DNA of 64,000 bases from Scilla litardierei (lineage: Eukaryota; Streptophyta; Magnoliopsida; Asparagales; Asparagaceae), in NCBI GenBank assembly GCA_030789695.1, contig CM061139.1, forward strand, positions 105,126,837 to 105,190,836, given 5' to 3'. Below the pieces are notes generated by a model. It was given only the letters and a program-made list of their open reading frames with translations, was not told the DNA's origin and ran no database searches. Position numbers and translations under genes: made by a program. Below, in pieces: positions 1 to 12,831 of the stretch (its first letter is position 1; each line of letters starts with the position of its first letter).

Positions 1-2692
1 TCCATTGCTGATATAAAAGGTATTAGTCCCATTGTATGTATGCATCACATTTATTTGGAAGATGATGCCAAACCCACTAGAGAAATGCAACGTAGGTTAA
101 ACCCCACATTAAAAGAAGTGGTGAAAGGCGAGATTCTAAAATTATTGGATGCAGGTATTATATACCCAATTTCTGACAGTAAATGGGTCAGTCCTACACA
201 GGTTGTTCCTAAAAAGTCTGGCCTCACCATGGTTAAAAATGAGAATAATGAACTTATCCCTAGAGCCACCACAGGATGGAGGATGTGTATAGACTATAGG
301 AAGTTGAACTCCAGAACTAGGACACACCACTTCCCTCTACCATTTCTTGACCAGATTTTAAAAAGAGTGGCTGGACATGAGTACTATTGCTTTCTAGACG
401 GTTATTCAGGATACTATCAGATTGAGATTGCACCAGAGGATCAGGAAAAGACCACTTTTACCTGTCCCTTTGGTACTTTTGCATTTAAGAGGATGCCTTT
501 TGGTTTATGTAATGCTCCCGCCACTTTTCAGCGATGCATGCTTAGTATTTTTGATGATATGGTTGAGAAAATTGTGGAGGTGTTTAAGGATGATTTCTCT
601 GTATATGGTAGCTCTTTTCATGATTGTTTAGCTAACTTGGCTCATGTTCTTGACAGGTGTATTGAGAAGAATCTCCTATTAAATTGGGAGAAATGTCATT
701 TTATGACAACAGAAGGACTTGTCCTTGGTCATTTGGTCTCTAAAGATGGTATTCAGGTAGAAAGAGCCAAGGTAGCAGTAATTGAGAAGCTACCAAGTCC
801 CAAATGTGTGAGGGACATCAGATCATTCTTGGGACATGCAGGATTCTATGTGCGATTTATCAAAGATTTTAGCGCTATATCTCGTCCTCTTTGCAACTTG
901 CTAACTCAGAATGTGGATTTTATTTGGACACCTGAGTGTCAACGTTATTTTGAAACTTTAAAGAAGTTGCTGATTTCTGCTCCCATTTTGCAGGTCCCAG
1001 ACTGGTCCTTACCATTTGAAATCATGTGTGACGCCAGCAACTACGCAGTTGGCGCAGTCCTAGGCCAAAAGATAGATAAAGCTCCAGTGGTTATTTACTA
1101 CGCCAGCAAGACATTGAATGATTCTCAAAGAAATTATATAACCACAGAGAATGAGTTGCTGGCTGTAGTATTTGCTTTGGAAAAATTCAGGAGCTATATT
1201 TTGGGATCACCAATCTTGATTTACACTGATCACTCTGCTTTGAAATATTTATTATCCAAAAAAGATGCTAAATCTCGATTGATACGATGGATTTTATTGT
1301 TGCAGGAGTTCAATGTCCTAATCAAGGACAAGAAAGGCGTGGAGAATCTAGTAGCCGACCACTTATCACGATTGACAGTAGGCTTTGATTCGGCAGATGT
1401 ACCTTTGATGGACTCCTTTCCTGACGAGCATCTTTTTAATGTTTCCACCTCTCCATGGTATGCTGATATAGTAAATTATCTAGTAACTGGTAAGACTCCT
1501 AAAACTTGGCCACTTCAAGACTTTAAAAGGTTCAAGTACGAGGTAAAATATTTCTTCTTTGATGATCTATACCTCTACAAATATTGTAGTGACCAAATTA
1601 TTAGGAGGTGCATTCCTGACCATGAGATAACCAGTGTGATACGATTTTGCCATGATGGGGTGTGTGGAGGACACTTTTCTGCGAATAAAACTGTGGCAAA
1701 AATCTTGCAATGTGGCTTTTATTGGCCAACTATGTTTAAGGATACATTTCATTATTGTAAGACATGTGCTGCATGCCAACAGTTAGGGGGAATTACTAGA
1801 CGTAACATGATGCCTTTAAACCCCAGTTTAGAAATTGAAATATTTGAATGTTGGGGCATAGATTTCATGGGACCTTTCACACCTTCATTTGAATATGTTT
1901 ATATTTTGGTTTCAATTGATTAAGTTTCTCAAAGAGAACATTTTCTCTAGATTTGGAGTGCCCAAAGCCCTTATCAGTGATGGAGGGTCCCATTTTTGCA
2001 ACCGTATGTTCGCTAATCTAATGAAGAGGTTTGGGGTCACGTACAAAGTATCTACTCCATATCACCCCCAAACCAATGGTCAAGCAGAGCTGGCAAATAG
2101 AGAGATCAAAGGCATTTTATAGAAAACGGTGAATCCTTCAAGGAAAGATTGCAGCTTGCGCTTACCTGAAGCGTTGTGGGCCTACAGGACGGCTTACAAA
2201 ACAATTTTGGGGATGTCACCTTACTGTCTTGTTTTTGGGAAGTCTTGTCACTTACCTGTAGAATTGGAGCATAGATCCTATTGGGCTATAAAGAAATTGA
2301 ATTTTGATACTGATTCATCTTTTGCTTCTCACAGGTTACAGTTGTTGGAGCTAGAGGAGCTGAGGAGAAATGCTTATAACAACGCTAAAATATCAAAAGA
2401 AAGGATGAAATCCGTCCATGACATGATGATCCTAAGGAGGGAGTTCACCCCAGGCCAAAAAGTTCTTCTATACAATTCCAGGCTACCCATATTTCCTAGG
2501 AAGTTTCGCTCTAGGTGGTTTGGACCTTTCACAGTCAAAGAAGTTTTTCCACATGGCGTAGTGCTATTGCTTAATGAAAAAGATGGGAGTGAGTTCAAGG
2601 TGAATGGCCAATGATTGAAGCATTTTCACGAGTCTTGGACCAATGAAGCGAGCACCATGGACCTCACAGACCCACCTTTGGGTGGCAACTAA
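1..2692 (+). pseudogene. Athila-type Ty3/gypsy pol (RT-RNase H-integrase), element A, broken
   Basis: The reading frame is open from the first base of the window, so gag, protease and the start of RT lie upstream. Visible in order: RT with YRKLN, LDGYSGYYQI and MPFGLCNAPATFQRC, and catalytic FKDDFSVYG (aspartates kept, the usual M before DD is K); RNase H (IMCDASNYAVGAVLG, YTDHSALKYLL); the integrase HHCC finger (CHDG, GGHF, CKTCAAC); and the first catalytic Asp (GIDFMGPF). At about 1920 the frame breaks, a deletion removing the stretch after the first Asp. The second Asp (SDGGSHF) and Glu (NGQAELANREIK) follow in another frame. In-frame stops lie at 2120 (TAG) and 2612 (TGA), and the frame finally ends at 2692. 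Pol motifs are typical of Athila. No env-like frame follows. The element cannot encode a working integrase. Confidence 0.93.
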
Positions 2693-2749
2693 TCAGGTGT
2701 GTTCGTTCCATTATTCCCTCTCTCTAACATTGAGGACAATGTTTATCTT

Positions 2750-2764
2750 AAGTTGGGGGGGAGG
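2750..2764 (+). promoter_or_regulatory. Upstream purine tract of Athila A (possible second PPT)
   Basis: An AAGTTGGGGGGGAGG run sits about 60 bases after the end of pol, preceded by a conserved TTGAGGACAATGT block. It is 1.2 kb upstream of the tract that directly abuts the LTR. The non-autonomous Athila relative on the minus strand has the same arrangement near 61424-61455. A role as an extra plus-strand primer is inferred. Confidence 0.5.
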
Positions 2765-3341
2765 TATAGACTTTTAGTATTTTTCTTTTTCTTTTTCTTT
2801 TAGGATTTTATTTTTTTAGTCCCTTTTTGCATTGAAAAAAAAATTTCGAGTCAAGACCTATCGCCAATATTTATTTTACCTAGAGATGAACCTCATGTGA
2901 TGAAAATTCTCAAAATCTATTCACCACAGCACACATGTAATTTATTTTCCTTCACCACTATTGTTAAATATTTCAGTCTCATTTGACATGAATTTAGTAC
3001 TCGTGGTAAATTTCTTTTGATATTTCTCTATGGTGGGATTGATTGATGACTTAATGAATCTAGAAATTATGAATTAGCAAGTAGTATACTTTCAATGGAA
3101 CACACCAAGGTTCATGCACCAATAGTTCCCAAAATAACTGGAGCATTACTTTTTATCTCGTATTCATTGCTATTTGCATGCTTTGTGTGATTTTGGGTAG
3201 AAAGTATACACTGTCTTTTGAAATGATTAGGATAACCCTTTCTTATGAAAGAATTACAAAGAGGAAGCTATCTTGCTAAGTTATTTATGCACACACACAC
3301 ACAAAGAAAAGAAAAAATGAATGAAGAAAAAAAGAATAAAG

Positions 3342-3516
3342 GTGTCACTAAAATAAATAACTTGGTTGGCTCGAGTAGTACAGTCCGAGGGGTCTCTTTT
3401 GGCCTAATGCCCTATTATCGTCTGATTTGGGAGCCATTGACTGGAAACCCACTCATTTGATGGAGCGATCCAAGTATACATTTTTCTGCGAATGTTGCTT
3501 GATGCGCGTTACGTGG
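3342..3516 (+). other. Conserved non-coding block in Athila 3' UTR
   Basis: About 175 bases, including GGCCTAATGCCCTATTATCG and GATTTGGGAGCCATTGAC, are nearly the same in all three Athila copies, while the flanking UTR has drifted far more. It contains no frame common to the copies. It may be a structured RNA, packaging or processing signal; that is inference. Confidence 0.6.
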
Positions 3517-3982
3517 AACTAATAAAAAGAGAAAGAAAAGTGATGATAAGTGTGCATAACTAGCAAGGCAAGAGAAGTTCCAAAGCTTAATGAAAGCACA
3601 AGATATGGTGTGATTTCCTATGAATGAAGATTAACGTGTGTATGTCTTGATACCATTCTATTCCTTATGCTTGCTTTGCATGAAACATCTACGCTCCAAG
3701 TTAGAATCTCTAATTGAAAGGTGTGAGCCATTGATTTTGTATACTATGGGCTAAGAAGTAATGGATAGTGAAGTTAAGTCGATTTCATGGCCATCTGAGA
3801 GATACTTATTCTTAAATTTTAAATCCATGAGTACCATTATTTTATGAGCTTGAAATCTTGACATTAGTGTGTGGTTATCTTCTTTTAGTATGGTGGTGAG
3901 TGACTTGAGATCTGATAAGGTGATCTAGGTGGTTATTTGATATTATTTTTCGCTCACTTTGCTAGAGACTAGCAAAACGCTA

Positions 3983-3991
3983 ATTGGGGGG
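3983..3991 (+). promoter_or_regulatory. Polypurine tract of Athila A
   Basis: ATTGGGGGG directly abuts the LTR start TGTGATTCGGG. The same tract follows TAGAGACTAGCAAAA in element B (30877-30885) and, inverted, in the right-hand relative (60493-60501). Confidence 0.85.
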
Positions 3992-4791
3992 TGTGATTCG
4001 GGTTGAATATTGCTTATTTAACCCCTCATCTAGTAATATTTTGGGCCTATAGGATGTTTAATTGGTCTCTAATACGTTCGTATATTGTATACCATCATTT
4101 ATTAGAGATATCACTTGATTTGTACACAAAGTATGAATTTTATTGAGTATTTCTGCACTTTTTATATTTTTCCTAGCTTGGTCTCGATCTCACGATTCCA
4201 GTGACTATTTATTTATATTTTTCTGAGATCTGTGCTAATTACTGTAAATTTTTGAATGCAGAATACAATTTAAATAGAGATATACGCAAGAAATACAGTC
4301 GCAAATAAGGAAATACGGTCGTTGCGTAATTTTTGGCGACCACGCGGCGTCCATCCGTTCACTCCCGCTCGAATCCAACGCATCAGATAGGCGGGTGACG
4401 CGGCGCGTTTACGACCGTTGGATTTCAATCCAACGGTTCAATATCAACCCCAAATGCAGCAGAGGGCGGGAGAAATTTCGATCGTCCGATCACAATCGAA
4501 TGGCTGAGCGTCAAGCCGAGAGCGAGTCGGAGAGCGAATCATTTGGATGCGACGTGGCGTTATTTCATCCGTGCGATGTTAATCGAACGGTTGATAACCC
4601 GGGCGATCGAATCCGTGGAGCGCAACTCTTGGAGCACACGCGGGATCTAGCTGACCGTTGATGGAGAATCGAACGTCGCCCCCTACTTCTGAAGCGAATG
4701 CGAAGAGCGTAATTGTGAAGCGACGCGCAAAATTTGAAGGCCACGCGGCGACACGTGGTTGAATCCCGCAAGATCGGACGACCCACGTTTG
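3992..4791 (+). repeat. Athila LTR shared by elements A and B, left part (interrupted)
   Basis: The LTR begins TGTGATTCGGGTTG right after the PPT. It is cut at 4791 by the copia insertion and resumes at 26966, so the rejoined LTR is about 1.78 kb. This part is U3: AT-rich at first, then GC-rich with a palindrome at 4413-4439 built from GACCGTTGGAT half-sites and several ACGCGGCG / CCACGCGG boxes. The last five bases, GTTTG (4787-4791), are the copia target-site duplication. Confidence 0.9.
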
Positions 4792-5218
4792 TGTTGAGTA
4801 TTGGACTCCCCAGATTTGGTTTTGGATGATGAGCAAACATAAATAAATCGTGAACTAACACTTTGTGAGCGCAGTTATGGAGATCGTCGCAAAATTCACG
4901 TGAACATCCAAAGCGACGTCTCAAGACTTCTCAAAGCACGTATTCATATGCCTAAAGCTTCGTTGAAGCTTTTGGACCTCTTTAGAAGTCATGAAGATTC
5001 GATTGAAGCTATTGAAGACTGTATCGTCAAGTTTTATTTATTGTCTTTAAGCTTCTATCGTAGAATGTTAAGCCTTGAGTAGGTCTTATGATTTATATCT
5101 TCATAACGCTCCTTTCTTAGCTCTAGGATCTTAGTAGAAGTCCATACAAACTTTCCCGAAGCTTCGCGCTTCGATTCGCGACTTCTTGTGCATGTTAGTT
5201 GGTTCAAGAAGAAGAACT

Positions 5219-5732
5219 GATCGACTAGATGGTGATCTAGTCGGTCGGCAAAGCTTCTTGGACCGACTAGTTTATCTCCCAAATTCTAAGCTCTTTACTG
5301 TTTACAGTTAGTCGGTCTTAGTTGACTCAACGACCGACTAGTTGGTGAACTAGTCGGTCAGTGATGCTTCTTAGACCGACTAGTTGAGCTTTACTGTACA
5401 TGCCAATTTTTCACCTAGTTACTGTTTATCGTTAGTCGGTCTAAGAACGTCTGGTGACCGACTAGTTAATGATCTAGTCGGTCAACATTTGTTCTTGGAC
5501 CGACTAAATCAATTTGTATTCAGACTAATAGTTTTTGACTCTTAGTCGGTCTAAGTTAACTGACCGACCGACTAGTTGATGAACTAGTCGGTCGGAAAGT
5601 CTTCTTGGACCGACTAGTTATTTAGGTCTGAAATCTCATCTGTTCACTGTTCATCCTTTAGTCGGTTCATGTTGTTTCACCGACCGACTAGTTGATGAAC
5701 TAGTCGGTCAGTGTTTATTCTTTGACCGACTA
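5219..5732 (+). repeat. Palindrome array in copia U3 (AGTCGGTC/GACCGACT)
   Basis: About five units of roughly 105-120 bases. Each unit has up to four half-sites: AGTCGGTC, then GACCGACTAG facing CTAGTCGGTC across 4-8 bases (a perfect 12-bp stem around 5572-5593), then GACCGACT. The array ends 54 bases before the TATA box, which suggests a repeated protein-binding enhancer. Sireviruses are known for palindrome-rich LTRs. The same array is in the Tekay LTRs of this window. Confidence 0.85.
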
Positions 5733-5785
5733 ATTGCCCCAGATTTCCAACCGTTGGGAGATGACCTAGCTGATTTTGTGGGACC

Positions 5786-5794
5786 CTATAAATA
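5786..5794 (+). promoter_or_regulatory. TATA box of copia 5' LTR
   Basis: CTATAAATA about 50 bases after the palindrome array, repeated in the 3' LTR at 26210-26218. It marks the likely U3/R boundary just downstream. Confidence 0.7.
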
Positions 5795-6535
5795 CGAAGC
5801 TTGGTCATTTCTCTCAAGGTTAGAGCTGCTATTGAGAGACTTATTCAGATTGAAAGAGTTAGAGATTAAAACTCATTTTCAAAGCTCTCTTCCTCACAAG
5901 AAATCTTTCTCTCCCTCATTTGAGATCTAGAATCCATCTTGAGAGAACTTTGTTCTTGTTGAGCCATCCAAGCTATTGCTTGATTCAAGTCCCCTATTCA
6001 TTCCTAGGCACCCATTGCTGCTCATATTGGTGGTGCTAGGTCTTGGTGACTTCTCCTTCCTCAAAACCCTCCTTGCCCTTATTTGGTAAGAATACTCAAG
6101 GTATAGGGTTTGTGGTAAGTTGTTGTTTATTTCATATAAACTCTTTTATTGCTATTGTTTCTCTCGGTTGTGAGAGAAGGTTGTGATCCCGGGTTGTGAG
6201 ATTCACTATTGCTATTGATTGTATGATTTGATCTTGTGAAGGTTTTTCACAAGGTATTCATAGTGGAAATCTAGGGTTAGGGTTTCTAACCTTAGTATCC
6301 GGAGGGGATCCGGGTGTTCTGGGACGTAGGATCACCGGGTACAAGTCGGGGAGACTTGGGTGGATCCGAACCCATCATATCAATTGTTAGCATTGATTAT
6401 TTGTTGTTGTCATATTTTAGCTTCCGCATTTGTTGGTAGTAGTTTGCACGATAATTAGGAATTATAATCCTTGTTATTTTTAAAGTACTATTCACCCCCC
6501 TAGTACTTGTGCAGTAGCTTTCAGGGCATTACATT

Positions 6536-6548
6536 TGGTATCAGAGCC
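6536..6548 (+). promoter_or_regulatory. Primer-binding site, initiator tRNA-Met type
   Basis: TGGTATCAGAGCC lies two bases after the LTR end. It is the usual plant copia PBS, complementary to the 3' end of initiator tRNA-Met. Confidence 0.9.
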
Positions 6549-6560
6549 AAGTCTATAGCT

Positions 6561-8794
6561 ATGTCTGCCAACGACAACAAGACTGTTCGTCCACCTTCCG
6601 ACTATAGCACCTTCAAGAACCGTGAAGGAGCGTCTTCGATAATGGAAGGACAGTCCTCAACGAGGCCTCCATTCTTCAATGGTACCAACTACAGGTACTG
6701 GAAATGCCGGATGGAAACGTTCCTCCGGAGTGCTTCACTATGGAGGACCACGATGAAGGAATACGTCGAGCCCACCGAAGAAGATTTCAAGAAATGGACT
6801 CCCGCGGAGGTCGCCGCGGAGGTAAGCAATGCCAAGGCAATGAACGCCTTGCAATGCGTATTAGAGCCCGAGGACTTCAATATGATATGCACATGTAAGA
6901 GTGCATATCAAATTTGGAACTACCTCCTCATCTTACATGAAGGGACGAGTAGGGTAAGGGACTCTAAACTCGTAGTAGTTAATAAAGATTACGAGATGTT
7001 TCATATGCTACATGGTGAGAAGATGAAGGAGTATTATGCTCGCTTCGTCGACATCATAAACGAGTTAGAGGCTCTCGGCAAAATCTACACCCAAAAGGAG
7101 AAATGTTTGAAGCTTTTAGAAGGACTTCCTTCTAGTTGGGAAAAGCGTACCTTCGCCATCGAGGAAGGTAACGATATGAACAAGTATACTGTGGTTCAAT
7201 TAATGAGTACTTAATGTCATACGAGGTACGCAAGGATAGCAAGGTGAAGTTACAAGAGAAGATGAAGTCTTACTTGAACCAAGACGCGCCTAAGAAAAAG
7301 GCGATTGCGTTCAAGGCGGCTCCATCCACCTCTACCGATGACGAGGACTCGGAAGACGAAATGGACATGGAATCCATTGCCCTCATGGCAAAGAAGTTCA
7401 ATCGCTTCTTCCGAAAAGGTAAATTCAAAGGTAAATCTAAATTTACTTCTACTAACGCCTCTCCTCCTTTGTGTTTTAAATGCAATAAGCCAGGACACAT
7501 CAAAGCGGATTGTCCATAAAACAAGCAAAAGGAAAAGTGGAAGGCGCCGAAGTACGACAAATCGAAGAAGTATAAGAAAGGCTACAAGAAAGGATTTGTC
7601 GGTTTCACCGATTCCGAAGATGACTCTTCAAGCGGGGAGTCGGATGATGTGAAAGTGGAGCAAGCGCACGTATGTTTCATGGCTAACGAGGAAAATGTTC
7701 AAGAACCCGCCTCTGATGATAGCGAGGATGAAAGCGATGAGGTAACTATGGATGACCTTAGACTAGCTAATGAGCAAATATGGAATAGATATGCTAAATT
7801 AGTTGAATGATATAATAAGACTAAAGATGAGCTAGTTAGCATCCAAACCTCACCTAAAACTATCATCACCAACAACGACACCGTTGTTGAAGGGTTGAAG
7901 AATGAGATTGTTAGTCTCAAGACTCAACTTGACCATGTTAGCATTACGGATCCGGAGGAACACAAGATAGCGGATTTGACTTCTCAAAACTCGACTTTGA
8001 GTATTGAGAATGAGAATCTTAAATCTCGTGTTTATGTGCTCATATCGCAAGTATCCACTTTGGATGCTTCTATGCGTTCTCTCACTGAGAAATATGAGAA
8101 CACATTAGGCCGAATTAATAAATTCAATAAAGGTAAGGACCATTTGGATAAAATCCTAAGTGACTTACTTCCGGCCAATCACCACATTGGTTTGGGGTAT
8201 ATGATGGGAACTCCATCCAAATCGGCCACTACTTTTGTTAGGCCAACTTCCGGTGCTTCGACGAGTGGTAGCAAACACTCTATTGGTAGTTCATCTACCA
8301 ATGGTGCTTCCACCTCGTCTACACCCTCTTTCGGAAAGAAACCCACTTTGGGTGGACCTCCAAAGAAGGGCCATGCCTACATGTACACCAATACTATGCC
8401 ACGTAGGAACACACGTCCTACTCCACCGGTTCACTCATATGATGATTTCTATGCTACACATTCACGGGCACGTGCACAACATGTGAGACACCCTCACGCA
8501 CGTGTTCCCTCACATGCATATGTTCACCCACATCGTCATATGAATAATTATCCACATGCACCATTTCATCATGTTCCTTTTACCTATCCACGACATGCAT
8601 CACATAGAAATCAACAAAGCATGCATTCTCCCAATAGGATTAAGGCTCCCAAAATATTCTCAATTTGGAGCCCAAAGGACACAAGTATGGATGAAAAACA
8701 AATCTACATGAATGATTATTTTTTGAATGTAGTGGATAATATTAATTATATTGGGAAGTCTAAGTCCAATTGGACTTGGCTTCCAAAGGTCTAA
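6561..8794 (+). pseudogene. Copia (Sirevirus-type) gag, broken
   Basis: The Gag start is taken at ATG 6561, just after the PBS; the frame is open further upstream only into the LTR. The N-terminal part has the copia gag pattern (RPPFFNGTNYRYWKCRM, NAKAMNALQC, CLKLLEGLPSSW). A one-base frameshift near 7211 moves it to another frame, where KKFNRFF and one zinc knuckle, CFKCNKPGHIKADC, follow. TAA at 7517 and TGA at 7806 interrupt an otherwise continuous frame that ends at 8794. The C-terminal half has a Glu/Lys/Leu-rich coiled-coil-like stretch (7895-8110) and a His/Pro-rich tail, as in Sirevirus Gags. Gag would build the virus-like particle and bind genomic RNA. This copy cannot. Confidence 0.88.
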
Positions 8795-8880
8795 CCTTTG
8801 AGGACCCAATGATCTTGGGTACCATGAAATGATATAATCATCTTTAGGTACTCAAGAAAAACAAACGGAGCTACAAAGTC

Positions 8881-11800
8881 AAATTTGGCTCAAAGGATGG
8901 GTGGATACTCAATAGCGGGTGTTCAAAACACATGACGGGCGATGCTCAATTGCTTTCAGGAGTGGTGCCCATTGTTAATGGGAACCGGGTAATCTTTGGA
9001 GGCAATGAGAGCGGAACCATCGTCGGTGTTGGTAAAGTGGGTAACCCATCTAAACCTTTAATTAGTGATGTCTATCTTGTTAATGGTTTAAACCATAATC
9101 TTATTTCAATAAGCCAACTTTGTGACAAAGGTTACAAAGTTAGATTTGCGAAAGGATTGTGTCACATTTTTAATAATGTTAATAATGATTTATTATTTTC
9201 CGGCACACGCCACAAAGATATTTATATTTTGGATTTTCCTAAGTCATATGAACAATGTCTCGTTGCCAACATAAGTGAACAACACTTGTGGCATCAACGC
9301 TTTGGTCATGTGAACTTTGGAACACTTTTTAAGCTTTCAAAATTAAATTCCATTAAAGGTTTTCCTAAGCTTGTTTTTGAAAAGAAAAGTTTTTGTGACT
9401 CATGTCAACGAGGCAAGCTTCTTAAATCTTCATTTAAACCTAAGAAAAGCATTTCTACTAAGCGGCCTCTAGAGCTATTACATCTAGATTTATTTGGGCC
9501 AACTAGAGTTGCTTCTTTTGGAAATGCTAGATATGGGCTTGTCATCGTAGATGATTTTTCGAGATTTACATGGGTATTTTTCTTATGTAATAAAAATGAA
9601 GCTTTTGAAAAATTCACAACATTTGTGAAGAAAGTACAAAATCTCATCGGAACCACCATTGTCACTATTCGTAGTGATCATGGAGGTGAATTTGAGAATG
9701 AGTCTTTCTCAACTTTTTGTGATGATCTTGGAATTACACACACGTTTTTTTTCCCTCGCGCACCCCCTCAAAATGGTGTTGTTGAGAGAAAGAATAGAAC
9801 GCTTGTGGAGTGTGCTCGCACAATGCTCGATGATAGCCAACTTGGCCATCAATTTTGGGCGGAAGCGGTACACACCGCTTGCTATGTGTTTAATAGAATA
9901 CTTTTGAGGCCCGGCACCAAACAAACTTGTTATGAATTGTTGTTTGGTAGATTGCCTCAAATTAAACATTTTTGTGTTTTTGGTGCGAAATGTTTTATTA
10001 AAAACACTTATGAAAATTTGGACAAGTTTGATCCGAGATCGGATGAGGGGATATTTGTTGGGTATTCCTCACGTAGTAAAGCCTACCGGATATACAACAA
10101 AAGATCCTCGACGATCGAGGAATCACTACATGTCTCTTTTAATGAAAATTTTATTCCTTCTAGAATTTCAAATGATGATGATTCAATGGATGTTTTATGT
10201 GATTCTATTGATTCTATTGATACTAACCCGACTAATGAAGTTGTTGAGAATGTTCCTAGTGATCAAGGAATTCCCAAACGGCTTCATACCGTTCGTGACC
10301 ATCCCCATGAGCAAATCATTGGCAATATTCATGATAGAGTCAAGACGAGATCGCAAGTCCACCACTTCGCCAATTGTGCCTTTGTCTCCTCGATTGAGCC
10401 AAAGAATATAAATGAAGCGTGCGAAGATAGTGCTTGGATCCTTGCCATGGAGGAGGAACTCATTCAATTCGAGAGGAATGAGGTATATGAGCTTGTTCCA
10501 TTCCCTTCGAAGAACCACACCGTTATAGGAACGAAGTGGATCTTCAAGAACAAAACCGACGAGAACCAAATCGTCATCCGGAACAAGGCTCGGTTAGTAG
10601 CTCAAGGCTATCGACAAGAGGAAGGTATCGATTTCGAAGAATCCTTCGCTCTGGTAGCTAGATTAGAATATATTAGATTATTGTTATCTTTTGCATGCCA
10701 TAAAAATTTCAAACTATTTCAAATGGATGTAAAAAGTGCATTTTTAAACGGAGATGTCATTGAGGAAGTTTATGTTTCTCAACCTCCGGGCTTTATTAAT
10801 GAAAAATTTCCAAATCATGTTTTTAAACTAAAGAAAGCACTTTACGGTTTGAGACAAGCTCCTCGAGCTTGGTATGATCGCCTAAAGAATTTTCTTTTGG
10901 ATTTGAATTTTAAAATGGGAGAAGCCGATTCTACACTTTTTGTTAAGCATTCGAATAATGATATACTTTTAGTTCAAATTTATGTTGATGATATCATTTT
11001 CGGTGCTACTAACTTCGCTCTTTGCGAAGAGTTTTCTAATGTTATGAAGGAACAATTTGAGATGAGCCACATGGGTGAGCTCAAATATTTCTTAGGTCTC
11101 CAAATTTGCCAAATGAACAATGGAATCTTCATCCACCAAACGAAGTACACGGTGGAGTTGCGTAAGCGATTTGGAATGGAGAATGCCTCCGGGAAAAAGA
11201 CTCCAATGAGCACTACTACGCATCTTGATAAAGATACGGGCGAAAAAGATATAGACATTCGTCTATATCGAGGTATGATAGGTAGTTTACTTTATCTTAC
11301 CGCAAGTAGGCCCGATATTATGTTTGCCGTATGTATTTGTGCTCGTTATCAGTCTCAACCTAAGGATTCTCACTTAGTAGTGGTAAAACGTATTTTTCGC
11401 TATTTAAGTTACACATTAGACTTTGGATTACTTTATCCAACATTTAGCACGTATGAGTTAGTCTCATATAGTGACGCTGATTATTCGGGATGCAAATCCG
11501 ACAGGAAGAGTACTAGTGGCACTTGCCATTTTATAGGAAATTCTCTTGTCTCTTGGTTTTCCAAGTAGCAAAATTCCGTATCACTTTCAACCACCGAGGC
11601 GAAATACATTGCCGCCGGTGCTGTATGTGCCCAGGTTCTTTGGATGAGACACACACTTAAGGATTTTGGTATACATTGTGATACTAGCCCTATCATGGTG
11701 GACAACCAAAATGCCATTTGTCTTTCAAAGAATTCCGTGCACCATTCCCGTTCTAAACACATAGATGTCCGACACCATTTCTTAGATGATCATGTTGCTA

Positions 11801-11946
11801 AAAAGGACATCATATTAGTGTACGTTGAAACCCAGAAGCAAATCGCCGATATTTTCACGAAACCCCTAAAGGAGGACTCCTTTGTGCGGTTGCGTCGAGA
11901 ATTAGGGATTATGGGTGAATCCGAGATATATGATTCATTTTTTTGA
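8881..11946 (+). pseudogene. Copia pol: protease, integrase, RT, RNase H, broken
   Basis: Protease: [10 protein letters not shown] near 8911, where the catalytic Asp of DSG is Asn, which should abolish activity. Then the GAG-pre-integrase finger ([17 protein letters not shown], 9286-9415) and the integrase D,D,E core (LDLFGP 9484, SDHGGEF 9673, NGVVERKNR 9772). RT has [12 protein letters not shown] (10723), [16 protein letters not shown] and catalytic YVDD (10981). RNase H has [19 protein letters not shown] (11467) and, after an in-frame TAG at 11566, LSTTEAKYIAA and the tail ending at 11946. IN before RT fixes it as Ty1/copia. The stop and the protease change make it non-functional; other domains look undamaged. 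Confidence 0.93.
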
Positions 11947-12172
11947 ATAATCATGCATGCTATTCTATTTCGCTATATTTGTTCATGCTAGACTTATTGG
12001 ATTCTTTCGGGATTTTTGTGAATTTTTGGAATTTATGCTCGAATTTACTCTTGAACGTCGTGTTTAAGTTTTTCGATGATTAATGGGGTAGTTTGATGAT
12101 TTTTGAGAGTTGAACGATGTTTTGTCCAAGTGCATTTAGGAGAAAACTCATTTATCTATTTTTGGACTCATC
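11947..12172 (+). other. Copia spacer after pol
   Basis: AT-rich DNA between the end of pol and the internal palindrome array. No gene or recognised motif seen. Confidence 0.6.
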
Positions 12173-12473
12173 TAATCGGTCTCAGTTCATCAACAAACCG
12201 ACTAGATGCATATCTAGTCGGTCTGCTAATGAACTCAAACCGACTAGCTCAAGCTTATAAGTTTTCTTTGCTACTGACTTCATTTAGTCGGTCCACGTTC
12301 ACTTACCGACCGACTAGAATGAAAAATAGTCGGTCAGTACTTGAACTTAGACCGACTAACTCTAGCCCTAAAAACTTTGTCTGGCCCCTGTTTCGACTTA
12401 GTCGGTTCAAGCTCATTGACCGACCGACTAGATCGTCATCTAGTCGGTCAGTGCTTGAACTGTGACCGACTAA
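12173..12473 (+). repeat. Internal palindrome array upstream of the extra copia ORF
   Basis: Three units with the same design as the LTR array: AGTCGGT half-site, then GACCGACTAG facing CTAGTCGGTC, then GACCGACTA. Units start near 12173, 12290 and 12398; a lone half-site lies near 12547. It sits about 360 bases before the ATG of the extra ORF and may act as its own enhancer or promoter element (inference). Confidence 0.75.
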
Positions 12474-12665
12474 GTGCTCAGGGACAGCTGTGTCTTTTCG
12501 CATTCCGATCGACTTATACTCATTTTCAACCGAATATTCTCCTCATTAGTCGGTTTCTTTCGTTCCTCTCCAGCTAAAACCACCGACCCCCGATAAACCC
12601 TTCGTCTTCCTCCGTCAATTCCGCCGTCCGATCATCGCTTTCCGTCGATCTCTGCCGTTGATCTG

Positions 12666-12831
12666 CCTCCTAGGGTAACATCTCCTCATCCTAGGACTTG
12701 TTTTCAGCATCTAGGGTTCTATTCTAGGTCGTTTTCTTACTTCCTAGGGTTTGTTGATTTCGGCTATAGGATTTATACTTAGGGTTGTTTGATCTTTCTC
12801 CTGCGTTGCTTGATCTCGTTTTGTCACACTT
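12666..12831 (+). promoter_or_regulatory. Leader of extra copia ORF with repeated CTAGGGT boxes
   Basis: Four CTAGGGT/TTAGGGTT boxes (near 12671, 12711, 12744, 12779) resemble telo-boxes and the pyrimidine-rich 5' leaders of plant genes. Together with the palindrome array just upstream, this suggests an internal promoter for the ORF starting at 12832. Confidence 0.4.

Larger units (their letters stand above)
2693..3982 (+). other. Athila A 3' untranslated region
   Basis: This is the non-coding stretch between the end of pol and the 3' LTR. It has a pyrimidine run (2780-2815), a CA repeat (about 3290-3302) and A-rich DNA. The small open frames here are not supported by any domain. The part at 3342-3516 is well conserved in the two other Athila copies of the window (30227-30402 and, inverted, 60843-61018). 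Confidence 0.8.
4792..6533 (+). repeat. 5' LTR of Sirevirus-type copia
   Basis: 1,742 bases, starting TGTTGAGTATTGG and ending GGGCATTACA. U3 carries the AGTCGGTC palindrome array (5219-5732), and a TATA box follows at 5786-5794. A near-identical copy is the 3' LTR at 25216-26960 (1,745 bases). Confidence 0.93.

Noticed and set aside
5219..5732. Regularly spaced palindromic repeats resembling a CRISPR array
   Set aside because: Repeats alternate in orientation, spacing varies, the array is inside LTR U3 regions of plant retrotransposons, and no cas genes exist here.
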